A DNA stretch of 23,011 nt, from contig JAXHVB010000034.1 of assembly GCA_034189125.1 (NCBI GenBank), positions 1 to 23,011 on the forward strand, given 5' to 3'. A program made the translations under genes and the position numbers. The notes beneath the pieces are model-generated. The model was given only the letters and a program-made list of their open reading frames with translations, made no database searches and was not told where the DNA came from. This DNA is from UBA5862 sp002408105. GTDB lineage: Bacteria; Pseudomonadota; Gammaproteobacteria; Pseudomonadales; UBA5862. Every line of letters begins with the position of its first letter. The first letter of the stretch is position 1. Positions 8,640 through 15,793 of the stretch are shown in pieces.

Positions 8640-9181
8640 GGATCGTACGTCGCGGTGGCCGCCGGTCCTCCTTCGTCGCCATCGACTGGGCCGACATGCT
8701 GGGTCTGGATGGGCCAGATATAAGACGAGAGCGCCCGCTCCGGCCGGGTCTTGCGCAAGGCGCTGGCGAAAGCTGCACCGCTCCATATTCGCACGGTCCT
8801 GACCGACAACGGCAAGGAGTTTACCGGCTGGCTGTTCGGTCAGTGGGGCCGAGCCGCCAGTGGCCAGTACGAATTCGATCAGCTGTGCGCGGCACTGGGT
8901 ATCGAGCACCGCCTGACCCGCGTCCGTCGGCCCCAGACCAACGCACTGTTCGAGCGCTTCAACGGCCGCATGGGCGAGTCCTGCACCCATCGTTTCGAGA
9001 GCCGGGACGACCTAGAAAGCACGCTAAAGCGCTGTGTCTGGCTGAACAACCACCGCTCGCCACAACAAGCCCGCAAACATCACCGCCGATACAAGCGATG
9101 AATAAGTGGACACAATCACATCCTCAACGTTGTCGACGGAAGGTGCCAAATCACCCAGGGTCCGACAGTTCAGTAACGTAA
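8640..9181 (+). pseudogene. Decayed IS481-family transposase fragment
   Basis: Three reading-frame pieces together spell the C-terminal part of an IS481-type DDE transposase. SSFVAID near 8665-8690 is in one frame. From about 8735 to 9065 a second frame reads RKALAKAAP, VLTDNGKEF, FDQLCAALGIEHRLTR and FERFNGRMGES. From about 9078 the first frame resumes with PIQAMNKWTQSHP and ends NHPGSDS at the stop 9179-9181. The second catalytic Asp (LTDNG) and the Glu (FERFNG) survive. The N-terminal helix-turn-helix and the first catalytic Asp are missing, and at least two frameshifts are required. This is therefore a dead remnant. I did not find terminal inverted repeats, so the limits are approximate. 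Confidence 0.82.
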
Positions 9182-9365
9182 CGGGCGTATGCTGCGCGCG
9201 CAGTTCGTCCATCGTCGAGCTCAAGAAAGACGCTATCCGCCTCGGCCCACCGGTGGGGGTCAGTGTTTCAGGTTTTTGCGAATTGGTTGGCGTTGACCCT
9301 GCTAGGCATGCGCCGGCTCCGACAGATTGGCGGCCTGTGAGTCCGCCAGGCTGAGGATCGCCAGA

Positions 9366-9382
9366 TGTCGGTTTATTTTACA
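9366..9382 (+). promoter_or_regulatory. Candidate activator-binding dyad upstream of the sigma-54 promoter
   Basis: TGTCGGTTTATTTTACA is an imperfect dyad with TGT / ACA ends and a T-rich centre. It is centred about 85 bp before the predicted transcription start. That is a plausible place for a sigma-54 enhancer-binding protein, for example a PrsR-type regulator of PEP-CTERM genes. No such regulator is in the window, so the link is inference. Confidence 0.35.
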
Positions 9383-9432
9383 GCCCGTTGGCATTCATCA
9401 CTCAACTCGCGGAAATATGGAGATTTTTTTTA

Positions 9433-9448
9433 TGGCCAAATTTTTGCA
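9433..9448 (+). promoter_or_regulatory. Sigma-54 (RpoN) promoter of the PEP-CTERM gene
   Basis: TGGCCAAATTTTTGCA has the invariant GG (9434-9435) and GC (9446-9447) with exactly 10 bases between them, and matches TGGCAC-N5-TTGCW at all but two positions. Transcription would start near 9459, giving a leader of about 50 nt before the ATG at 9508. PEP-CTERM protein genes in beta- and gammaproteobacteria are known to be driven from RpoN promoters under the PrsK/PrsR system, which agrees with the gene downstream. Confidence 0.72.
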
Positions 9449-9507
9449 TTCGTGTCCGCCGATGCCATGCCAATGATGCCCGACCAAGCTGCGAGGAGTG
9501 CCCCGCG

Positions 9508-10212
9508 ATGAACAAACCGACCGTCGACTCCAGGATCCAGAAGAATCGTTTCGCGCGCCTGGCTGCCTTCTTGCTGAGTGGTGTCTGTTTGCTGTTCAGC
9601 CTGTCTGCGCATGCCGCGCTACTAAAAGAATTCGTCTTCACCGGCGTCGTCTCGGCGAGCGATCCGGGCGTAACCGGTACCCTGATTGGCGACACCATAA
9701 CCGGGCATTTCACCTATGACTACGACACGGAATTGTTTGCCGCGGGCAGCTCGCCTTCGATCGGCACGTACTACGGGGCCATTACCGAATTCTCGCTCAA
9801 ATTTGGTGAGTTCGAACTGGAAATCTCGAATCCGGGCGTCTATAGCGGTCTCAATTTCGTGACGGTCGCGAATGACAACCCCACCGGTAACCTGGGGCTG
9901 CGTGATCAGTTCGTGATCGGTGGTTTGATGGACAGCAGCGGGCCACTGGCGGCATTCAACGCGAATATCGACATGCTGGCCTACACGGGAACCTTCCACG
10001 ACACAACGCTGCCGGACTTCCTCGATGCCAGTGCCTTTTATGCCCGCAGCATCCGCGCGAGGTTGATCCAAAGCAGTGGCGCACATGCTTTCGTGTATGG
10101 CGACCTGACGGAATTGAAGCAGGTCTCCGCCGTGCCCCTGCCGCCGGCCATCCTGTTGTTTGCGTCCACGCTGGTCGCAGTGGGAGCAATCCGCCGTCGG
10201 CGCGGGGCCTGA
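9508..10212 (+). CDS. Secreted PEP-CTERM (VPLP-type) sorting-domain protein
   Basis: This 234-residue exported protein starts at ATG 9508, which has a GAGGAG ribosome-binding site at 9493-9498. The frame opens earlier (9388), but that extension carries no signal peptide. Residues 14-36 form a signal peptide ending in AHA. The C-terminus shows the tripartite exosortase signal: VPLPP (209-213), a hydrophobic helix (214-228) and a basic RRRR cluster (229-232). The central domain is small and beta-rich, with a GHFTYDYDT block near residues 66-73 that is common in this group of secreted proteins. Such proteins are anchored or processed by an exosortase and associated with exopolysaccharide or biofilm matrix. 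No exosortase gene lies in this window. The specific function is unknown. Confidence 0.85.
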   Translation: MNKPTVDSRIQKNRFARLAAFLLSGVCLLFSLSAHAALLKEFVFTGVVSASDPGVTGTLIGDTITGHFTYDYDTELFAAGSSPSIGTYYGAITEFSLKFGEFELEISNPGVYSGLNFVTVANDNPTGNLGLRDQFVIGGLMDSSGPLAAFNANIDMLAYTGTFHDTTLPDFLDASAFYARSIRARLIQSSGAHAFVYGDLTELKQVSAVPLPPAILLFASTLVAVGAIRRRRGA

Positions 10213-10222
10213 CCTCAGCGTC

Positions 10223-10242
10223 GGGCGTTGCTGTCAGCGCCC
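10223..10242 (+). terminator. Candidate terminator hairpin after the PEP-CTERM gene
   Basis: GGGCGTTG (10223-10230) pairs with CAGCGCCC (10235-10242), an 8-bp stem with one G-U pair and a CTGT loop, 10 bp after the stop codon. No T-tract follows, so an intrinsic terminator is possible but not certain. Confidence 0.4.
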
Positions 10243-10613
10243 GCGCCCCGGGTCCCGCAGAGCAGATCGATTGCTCATGCCGGGAGCAACGACACAATAG
10301 GGGCAGACCACGTTTGATGGGCCCGGCTCAGTGTCCACCCTTCGAATGAACCCCTGGGTAAAGACGCCACCGGATGTCAGGCCATTGATCGGAAGTGATT
10401 CCGATATCGACTCAAGTCTCACCGGGTGGACCCGATTCGATCGGCCACTCACGGCAACCCAGCACTGGGAAATCGGCGCTTTAGGCAGTAAAAAGAACCA
10501 GCCGTCGGTATCACCCGGCACTCGACAGCTAGGCAGGTTTGTTGGGATCGGTCGCCGCGGCTCCGGGTGATGGGGTTGACCCAGGAGCGATGCGTTCGTC
10601 TGTCGAGTCCAGT

Positions 10614-10630
10614 GCGCCCAGTCAGGGCGC
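10614..10630 (-). terminator. Candidate terminator hairpin after mtnA
   Basis: GCGCCC / GGGCGC form a perfect 6-bp stem with a 5-base loop, 22 bp downstream of the mtnA stop on the minus strand. It lacks a T-tract. Confidence 0.35.
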
Positions 10631-10652
10631 CTAAGGTGGACGGCACCTGCGG

Positions 10653-11693
10653 TCAGCTTTCGCGCAGTGCTCCTGCCCGCACCCCGGCTTGGTCATACAG
10701 GCCATGGTCGAGAACCCAGGCCGTCACCAGTTTGGCTGGGGTCACGTCGAACCCTGGGTTGAAGGTGGGTGCGCTCGCAGGACTCCAGCGGCAGGCACCA
10801 AAGGCACCCCGCACGCCCTGAACTTCAGCGCCAGGCCTTGATTCGATGGGTATGGCAGCACCATTGTCGCATGCCAGGTCGACGGTGGTGTGTGGGGCCA
10901 CCACATAGAAGGGCACCCCGTGGTGCGCGGCTGCGACAGCGAGGGCATAGGTGCCGATCTTGTTCGCGAAATCGCCGTTTGCGGCGATGCGGTCGGCCCC
11001 CACCCAGATTTGATCCACTGCGTCTTGGGCCATCAGGGTTGCGGCCATGCTGTCGCACAGCAACTGGTAGGGCACCCCCAAGCGGCCAAGCTCCCAAGCT
11101 GTAAGCCGGGCGCCCTGGAGCAGCGGCCGGGTTTCGCACACCCACGCACTCACCCCCAGGCCGCGTTCATGGGCGCGGCGAATCACGCCAACAGCGGTAC
11201 CGACTCCGGCAGTTGCCAGTCCACCGGTGTTGCAGTGTGTCATCAGGCGTGCGCCGGGGGGCACCAGATCGGCGCCGCGGTCGGCCATCCGCTCGCACAG
11301 TGCGCGGTCTTCGGTAAAAAGGGCCAGGGCAAGGTCGTGAATCGCAGGCCGCCAGTCCTCCCGCGCCAGGGCGGTGCGGGCGGCGTCCATGGCATGGTGC
11401 AGGTTGACGGCGGTGGGCCGTGCGCCCGCCAACAGCTCGATGGCTGCGGCAACGCTTGGTCGTTCGGCGCCGGCTCTTGTCAGGTGGGCCAGCAACATGG
11501 ATGAGGCGAGGGCGATCATCGGGGCGCCACGCACCTGCAACTGCCGGATCATGTCCACCAATTGCGCCGCCGAGTCGCAGGCCAGCCAGCTTTCCTCTTG
11601 GGGCAGGCGGCTTTGGTCGAGCAGCCAGAGCCCGCTATCTGAGCTGCGCAGCGCGAGGCTTTCGGCTTCCAGAGAGGGCCAGGCGGAGTCCAT
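10653..11693 (-). CDS. mtnA: S-methyl-5-thioribose-1-phosphate isomerase
   Basis: This enzyme converts methylthioribose 1-phosphate to methylthioribulose 1-phosphate, the aldose-ketose step of methionine salvage. The 346-residue protein fits the eIF2B-like MtnA family. Visible motifs are RGAP (55-58), MTHCNTGGLATAG.GTA with catalytic Cys154 (151-166), CETRP (186-190), VGADRI with catalytic Asp234 (231-236), NKIGTY (244-249) and the closing FNP.FDVTP. Related translation-factor paralogues lack the Cys and Asp pair, so the enzyme assignment is strong. It is the last gene of the mtnB-mtnC-mtnD-mtnA operon, 18 bp after mtnD, with a purine-rich AGGGGCAGG in the gap as its ribosome-binding site. 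Confidence 0.95.
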   Translation of the reverse strand: MDSAWPSLEAESLALRSSDSGLWLLDQSRLPQEESWLACDSAAQLVDMIRQLQVRGAPMIALASSMLLAHLTRAGAERPSVAAAIELLAGARPTAVNLHHAMDAARTALAREDWRPAIHDLALALFTEDRALCERMADRGADLVPPGARLMTHCNTGGLATAGVGTAVGVIRRAHERGLGVSAWVCETRPLLQGARLTAWELGRLGVPYQLLCDSMAATLMAQDAVDQIWVGADRIAANGDFANKIGTYALAVAAAHHGVPFYVVAPHTTVDLACDNGAAIPIESRPGAEVQGVRGAFGACRWSPASAPTFNPGFDVTPAKLVTAWVLDHGLYDQAGVRAGALRES

Positions 11694-11711
11694 GGATTGG
11701 CTTGCCTGCCC

Positions 11712-12278
11712 CTAGGGAGACTCGGTCTGCGCCTGTGCGACAAAGCGTGGGAGGCGCTCGGCCAACGGGTCACCCGTAAATTCGGCAACCCAGCCTTCGG
11801 GGTTGGTGAACAGACGAATCGCGATGAATTCGGGTGCGGGGCCCATGTCGAACCAATGGCGGGTTCCGGCGGGTACCTGGATCAGGTCGCCCTGGGTGCA
11901 CACCAGGGAGTAGACGCGCTCACCAATGTGCAGGTTGAACTGCCCGGCACCCGCGACGAAAAACCGCACCTCATCTTCACTGTGGGTGTGTTCCTCCAAG
12001 AACTTGGCACGCATCGCCTCGCGGTCCGGGTGCTCCGGCTGCATGGCAATCAGGTCCCAGCTGCGGTAGCCGCCCGTTTGCATCAAGCGCTCAATCGCGT
12101 GGCCGTAGGCCGCTTCGACTTGTTCGACTCTGGGTGCGCTCGGGAGTGGCTGCGAAGCATCCCAGCGATCGAAGCCGATGCCCACGGGCCGTAGCAGCGC
12201 CGCAATAGTATCGAAATCGGTGTAGGTGCCGAGTGGCGCATCGGGTTGGTTGCTGTCATAGACCTTGAGGGTGGTCAT
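11712..12278 (-). CDS. mtnD: Acireductone dioxygenase (ARD)
   Basis: This cupin-fold metalloenzyme oxidises the acireductone dihydroxy-methylthiopentene to the 2-keto acid KMTB plus formate (Fe form) or to off-pathway products (Ni form). Starting at ATG 12278 gives 188 residues, close to the 180 of Klebsiella ARD. An upstream frame to 12350 runs into mtnC and is rejected. The metal ligands appear as His97, His99 and Glu103 in EEHTHSEDEVRFFV, and His141 in TRHWFD, one residue off the Klebsiella numbering. The Fe or Ni identity cannot be read from sequence. The ATG overlaps the TGA of mtnC (ATGA, 12278-12275), indicating translational coupling. Confidence 0.96.
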   Translation of the reverse strand: MTTLKVYDSNQPDAPLGTYTDFDTIAALLRPVGIGFDRWDASQPLPSAPRVEQVEAAYGHAIERLMQTGGYRSWDLIAMQPEHPDREAMRAKFLEEHTHSEDEVRFFVAGAGQFNLHIGERVYSLVCTQGDLIQVPAGTRHWFDMGPAPEFIAIRLFTNPEGWVAEFTGDPLAERLPRFVAQAQTESP

Positions 12279-12976
12279 GCTGAAGGCCCTTTCGAATGGC
12301 GCAGTTGAGGAATTTCGTTGAAGTCGCGTGCCGCAGGCCGCTCGCTGCACGGCTGCGCGGCGCCACGTTGCAGGAGACAGGTTTCAAGCCCCGCGGCCTC
12401 GGCGGCGTTGAGTTCCGCTGCGACATCGGAGAGAAACAGCAGGCCATCTGGCTCGATGCCCGTCTGCGCGCAAATGCGGGTGTAGCTCTCGGGTTCTCGC
12501 TTGGGGCCGACGCGGGTATCGAAGTACCCGTCAAATAGGCCGCTCAGGTCGCCATGTGTCGAGTGCCCGAACAGCAGCCGCTGTGCGTGCTCCGATCCGG
12601 AAGAGTACACATACAGCCGCAGACCCTGGTCGCGCCAGCGGTGCAGCGCTGGAGGCACGTCCGGGTAGAGGTGGCCCATGAAGCGGCCGCGGCGGTACCC
12701 ATCTTCCCAGATCAACCCCTGCAGTTGTTTGAGCGGGGTGAGCTTGAGGTCGAGGCGCATCCACTCCTGCAGGATCGGCTCGAGTTCCTCGGCGGTCGCT
12801 CCGGATTTGCCCGCCTGTTCGGCCGCTTCTGCCAGGGCCTTCGCGACCACCGGAGTGCCCCCCTCGGCGCGCAAGAAGTCTCCGAGCGCAGCGGCTGCAT
12901 AGGGGAACAGGGTGCGGTGAACGAAGTCGATGTCGGTGGTCGTGCCTTCGATGTCCGTGAGGATGGCCTGAATCAT
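12275..12976 (-). CDS. mtnC: Enolase-phosphatase E1
   Basis: This bifunctional HAD-superfamily enzyme enolises and then dephosphorylates 2,3-diketo-5-methylthiopentyl-1-phosphate to acireductone. The start at ATG 12976 gives 233 residues beginning MIQAILTDIEGTTTDI. Asp8 and Glu10 form the family's modified HAD motif I (DxEGT). YVYSSGS near residues 120-130 is motif II, and FLSDV..EL.AA is motif III. A longer frame to 13024 adds 16 residues that overlap mtnB and are absent from the family. The ATG overlaps the mtnB TGA and the gene's own TGA overlaps the mtnD ATG, so mtnB, mtnC and mtnD are tightly coupled. Confidence 0.95.
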   Translation of the reverse strand: MIQAILTDIEGTTTDIDFVHRTLFPYAAAALGDFLRAEGGTPVVAKALAEAAEQAGKSGATAEELEPILQEWMRLDLKLTPLKQLQGLIWEDGYRRGRFMGHLYPDVPPALHRWRDQGLRLYVYSSGSEHAQRLLFGHSTHGDLSGLFDGYFDTRVGPKREPESYTRICAQTGIEPDGLLFLSDVAAELNAAEAAGLETCLLQRGAAQPCSERPAARDFNEIPQLRHSKGPSA

Positions 12977-13614
12977 GACCCGGACCCCACCGCTTGCCGG
13001 AGTACCTGTCCCTGCAGTTCGCACTGCAGCAGAAATTCCCAGGCGTCGTAATGGCGCTTGGTTTCCTGCAGGTCACGCCCGAATGAATACAGCCCATGCC
13101 CGCGCAGAAGAAACGCGCGGGCGCGGTGAATCGCTTGCCAGTGGCTGCGGATGCGTTCGGCGAGCGGGGCCATGTCCTGCGCGTTGTCCAGCACCACCAG
13201 ATCGAGCGCGGCCTCGTGGGAGTCGATGCCGGCAATGGCCTTTTGCATCTCGTAGCCCTCAAGGCGCAGCCGTGGCTGTTTGCAATGCCGCGAGAGCGAG
13301 GTCGCGGCAACGGAGTGCCCGTGCAGCACGGCCCCGACCTGTGGGTCTTGGCGGTATACTGCCAGATGAAGCGCGGTTTCGGCCGAGGGCTTGCGTTGCC
13401 CCTCCAGCTGGCCATCCATGCCGACCACCAGCAGGTCAGCACGACTGAGCCTGTGTTTGTCGGCTCCGGATGCGGTGATCCAGATGCGCTGGGCGTCGAT
13501 GCGGGCAGAGCAGTTCCCGCCGGTTGCTGGGCAGTGGCCGGCCGCGGCCATTCCTTGAGTGCTGCGTACCAAGGCGGTGGCCAGGGCTTCGATCTGGGTA
13601 CGAGGCTGTGTCAT
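12973..13614 (-). CDS. mtnB: Methylthioribulose-1-phosphate dehydratase
   Basis: This class II aldolase-fold zinc enzyme dehydrates methylthioribulose 1-phosphate to the diketo phosphate used by MtnC. The start at ATG 13614 gives 213 residues. The motif CPATGGNCSAR (28-38) is the phosphate-binding loop. LHGHS carries zinc ligands His98 and His100, EGYEMQKA (119-126) carries the likely catalytic Glu122, and RGHGLYSFG supplies the third zinc ligand, His173. The same frame stays open to 14790, but that extension is antisense to the aminotransferase and shows no family resemblance, so I exclude it. This is the first gene of the mtn operon and is divergent from the aminotransferase across 165 bp. 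Confidence 0.94.
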   Translation of the reverse strand: MTQPRTQIEALATALVRSTQGMAAAGHCPATGGNCSARIDAQRIWITASGADKHRLSRADLLVVGMDGQLEGQRKPSAETALHLAVYRQDPQVGAVLHGHSVAATSLSRHCKQPRLRLEGYEMQKAIAGIDSHEAALDLVVLDNAQDMAPLAERIRSHWQAIHRARAFLLRGHGLYSFGRDLQETKRHYDAWEFLLQCELQGQVLRQAVGSGS

Positions 13615-13685
13615 CTGGGCGCGCTGCGTCTGCTGAGCGGTGGGTGACTGAGGATTCCGGCCGCGGGCGGGCCAGGGAGGCGGGC

Positions 13686-13730
13686 ATCTTACCCATTTGA
13701 TTGCGGTGGCTCCAGCGGCTGCCGGATAAT
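13686..13730. promoter_or_regulatory. Candidate divergent promoters between mtnB and the aminotransferase gene
   Basis: On the plus strand TTGCGG (13701-13706) lies 18 bp before GATAAT (13725-13730), about 50 bp upstream of the aminotransferase start. On the minus strand a TAAGAT (13691-13686) could serve as the -10 box for mtnB, with only a poor -35. The plus-strand candidate is the better one. I saw no SAM-riboswitch-like structure here. Confidence 0.38.
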
Positions 13731-13779
13731 TGCGACCCCGGCGAGGCGATCGGCGTGGCGCGGCGAAGGAAGCAAGCGA

Positions 13780-14937
13780 TTGAAGCGACAACCACCGACC
13801 AGCCGGTTGCCACAGATCGGCGAGACCGTATTTACCCGCATGTCTGCGCTGGCTGGCGAGGCCGGTGCCATCAATTTGTCCCAGGGCTTTCCTGATTTCG
13901 ACGGCCCCGATTTGTTGTTCCAGCGCCTCGCGGCCCACGTCGCAGAGGGGCGCAACCAATATGCCCCGATGCCGGGCCTCTTGACCCTGCGCCAGGCCAT
14001 CGCCGTACAGGTGACGCGCCACCATGGCCGGCACGTCGATCCAGACCACGAAGTCACCGTTACCTCCGGTGCCACCGAGGCACTGTACGCGGCAATCGCA
14101 GCGATGGTCGGGCCTGGCGATGAAGCCGTCGTGTTGGACCCGGCCTACGATGCCTATGTGCCCGCGATCTTGCTCAATGGCGCCCGGGCGCGGCGTGTGC
14201 CGCTCGAAGCGCCGGAGTTTCAGGTGGATTGGGGCCGCGTTTCGGATGCGGTCACACCCAAGACGCGGCTGATTGTCATCAACACCCCCCACAACCCAAC
14301 GGGAAGGGTTCTCGGAGCGGATGACCTGACCCAGTTGGCCGAGTTGGTGCGTGACCGGCCCATTTGGGTGCTGTCTGACGAGGTGTACGAGCACATTCAA
14401 TTTGGCCCAGTGCTGTCGAGTGTGCACCGCCATCCCGAGCTGCGCGCCCGCTCCCTGGTGGTCTCGTCCTTCGGCAAGAGCCTGCACATCACCGGCTGGA
14501 AGCTCGGTTATTGCGTAGCGCCAGCCGAATTGACCCGGGAACTGCGCAAAGTCCACCAGTACCTGACCTTTTCCAGTTTTACACCGGCACAGTGGGCGCT
14601 TGCAGACCTGTTCGCGGCCCAGCCCGACGTGATGGACGGCCTGGCCGATTTTTATCGCGCCAAGCGGGACCTCTTCGCTGAGGCGCTGGCGGGCAGTGGA
14701 TTCGACCTCCTTCCGTGTCAGGGGACCTACTTTCAAGTGGCATCCTATGCACGCCTGAGTGGTCTCGCAGACACGGAATTTGCCGAGCAACTGATTCAGA
14801 AGGCGGGTGTTGCCGCGATTCCCGTGTCGGTCTTCTACGAAGCGCCTCAGGAGTGCGCGCCGTTGGTTCGATTCTGTTTTGCCAAGTCCGACACCACCTT
14901 GCTCGAGGCGGCGCGTCGTCTGAGTGCCCTTCGATGA
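13780..14937 (+). CDS. ybdL: YbdL-type methionine/glutamine aminotransferase (methionine salvage)
   Basis: This PLP-dependent class I aminotransferase of 385 residues is very similar in pattern to E. coli YbdL. I infer that it performs the last salvage step, transaminating KMTB to methionine with glutamine as donor. The TTG at 13780 is chosen as start because AAGGA at 13766-13770 is correctly placed and homologous sequence (SRLPQIGETVFTRM) precedes the first ATG at 13840. Visible motifs are INLSQGFPDFDGP (31-43), TSGATEALYAAI (95-106), NTPHNPTG (168-175), LSDEVYEHI (198-206), and SSFGKSLHITGWK with the PLP lysine at 233. The omega-amidase gene follows directly, supporting glutamine as donor. 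The mtnE label would also be reasonable on context. Confidence 0.92.
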   Translation: MKRQPPTSRLPQIGETVFTRMSALAGEAGAINLSQGFPDFDGPDLLFQRLAAHVAEGRNQYAPMPGLLTLRQAIAVQVTRHHGRHVDPDHEVTVTSGATEALYAAIAAMVGPGDEAVVLDPAYDAYVPAILLNGARARRVPLEAPEFQVDWGRVSDAVTPKTRLIVINTPHNPTGRVLGADDLTQLAELVRDRPIWVLSDEVYEHIQFGPVLSSVHRHPELRARSLVVSSFGKSLHITGWKLGYCVAPAELTRELRKVHQYLTFSSFTPAQWALADLFAAQPDVMDGLADFYRAKRDLFAEALAGSGFDLLPCQGTYFQVASYARLSGLADTEFAEQLIQKAGVAAIPVSVFYEAPQECAPLVRFCFAKSDTTLLEAARRLSALR

Positions 14938-14980
14938 GAGTGAGGTGTCCCAGCCTCAGTCGCTGCGTGTTCCTGTGCCC

Positions 14981-15793
14981 ATGACAGGTTCGGGTCTTCA
15001 GCCACTCAACTTGGCGTTGGTGCAAACCCGTTTGCATTGGCATGACCGGGCGGCCAATCTTGCTCACCTGGATCAGGTGCTGGAGCCACTGGAGCACGCC
15101 GACCTGGTGGTGCTTCCTGAAATGTTCACCACAGGTTTCACCAACCAGGCAGTGGACGTTGCCGAAACCATGACCGGCCCAGCAGTGGCCTGGTTGCAGG
15201 CGCAGTCTCGCAGGCTCAATGCGGTGGTTTGCGGGAGCCTCGCAATGCGCGACTGCGGCCAGCACTTCAACCGTTTTCTTTGGGTGACCCCCGCCGGGGA
15301 CCTGAGCTGGTACGACAAGCGCCACCGGTTTCGAATGGCGCAAGAAGACCAACACTACGCCGGTGGAAGCGACCGACCCGTGTTCTTGCTAGGGCCTTGG
15401 CGAATCCGGCCGATCGTTTGCTACGACCTGCGGTTCCCGGTGTGGTGTCGCAACCGGGGCGACTACGATCTGCTGCTGTGTGTCGCGAACTGGCCTGCGC
15501 AGCGCCGTTACGCTTGGGCAACCTTGCTCGCGGCCCGGGCCATCGAAAACATTGCGCATGTGGTGGGCGTCAACCGCGTTGGCACCGACGGCAACGGGCT
15601 TGACTATGCCGGAGACAGCATGGTGCTGGGACCGGCCGGCGAGCCCCTTGCCACCCTGGGCGAGGGAAAAGAGGGCGTGATCGAGCGGTGCTTGAGCCTG
15701 CCGGATCTCAGTGAATTCCGGGCGCGCTTTCCCGCCCACCTGGATGCCGACTTGTTTGAGCTGGTGCCAGGCAAGGGAGACCCGCCGCCGTGA
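14981..15793 (+). CDS. yafV: Omega-amidase (YafV/NIT2-like, carbon-nitrogen hydrolase)
   Basis: This nitrilase-superfamily enzyme is predicted to hydrolyse 2-oxoglutaramate, the product of glutamine transamination, to 2-oxoglutarate and ammonia. That would pull the preceding aminotransferase reaction forward. The catalytic triad is visible: Glu47 in LPEMF, Lys113 in YDKRH and Cys147 in VCYDLRFP (numbering from ATG 14981, 270 residues). GTG starts at 14945 and 14924 are also open, the latter overlapping the aminotransferase stop. ATG is preferred because YafV homologues begin only a few residues before the first strand. The gene appears co-transcribed with the aminotransferase. Its TGA directly abuts the stop codon of the convergent PhzF-family gene. 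Confidence 0.92.
   Translation: MTGSGLQPLNLALVQTRLHWHDRAANLAHLDQVLEPLEHADLVVLPEMFTTGFTNQAVDVAETMTGPAVAWLQAQSRRLNAVVCGSLAMRDCGQHFNRFLWVTPAGDLSWYDKRHRFRMAQEDQHYAGGSDRPVFLLGPWRIRPIVCYDLRFPVWCRNRGDYDLLLCVANWPAQRRYAWATLLAARAIENIAHVVGVNRVGTDGNGLDYAGDSMVLGPAGEPLATLGEGKEGVIERCLSLPDLSEFRARFPAHLDADLFELVPGKGDPPP

Larger units (their letters stand above)
9182..9507. other. AT-richer intergenic region upstream of the PEP-CTERM gene
   Basis: I see no convincing gene in these 326 bp. The first half is probably further IS-derived or degenerate sequence. The second half (about 9360-9450) is distinctly AT-richer than its surroundings and holds the sigma-54 promoter and a candidate activator site, listed separately. 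Confidence 0.5.
10213..10652. other. 440-bp region without a convincing gene
   Basis: Short frames on both strands (for example 10331-10570 plus and 10234-10521 minus) show no recognisable protein pattern. The region holds two hairpins, listed separately, and the 20-mer AATAGGGGCAGACCACGTTT at 10296-10315. That string resembles sequence I recall next to IS and REP-associated transposase elements, so the region may be mobile-element debris. Confidence 0.5.

Noticed and set aside
8554..8778. N-terminal extension of the MFS transporter frame
   Set aside because: These 75 residues are basic and low in hydrophobicity, and the DNA is antisense to the IS481-type transposase remnant. The transporter pattern begins after 8553.
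9106..10338. Inverted pair GTGGACAC (9106-9113) and GTGTCCAC (10331-10338) flanking the PEP-CTERM gene, considered as mobile-element ends
   Set aside because: Only 8 bases match, flanks do not, and the left copy lies in the decayed transposase coding sequence. Chance is the simpler explanation.
10234..10570. Short open frames on both strands in the gap before mtnA
   Set aside because: No ribosome-binding site, no recognisable motif and overlapping frames on opposite strands. Not supported as genes.
12973..14790. A 605-residue minus-strand open frame covering mtnB and its upstream region
   Set aside because: Only the last 213 residues resemble MtnB. The rest is antisense to the aminotransferase gene and shows no family pattern.
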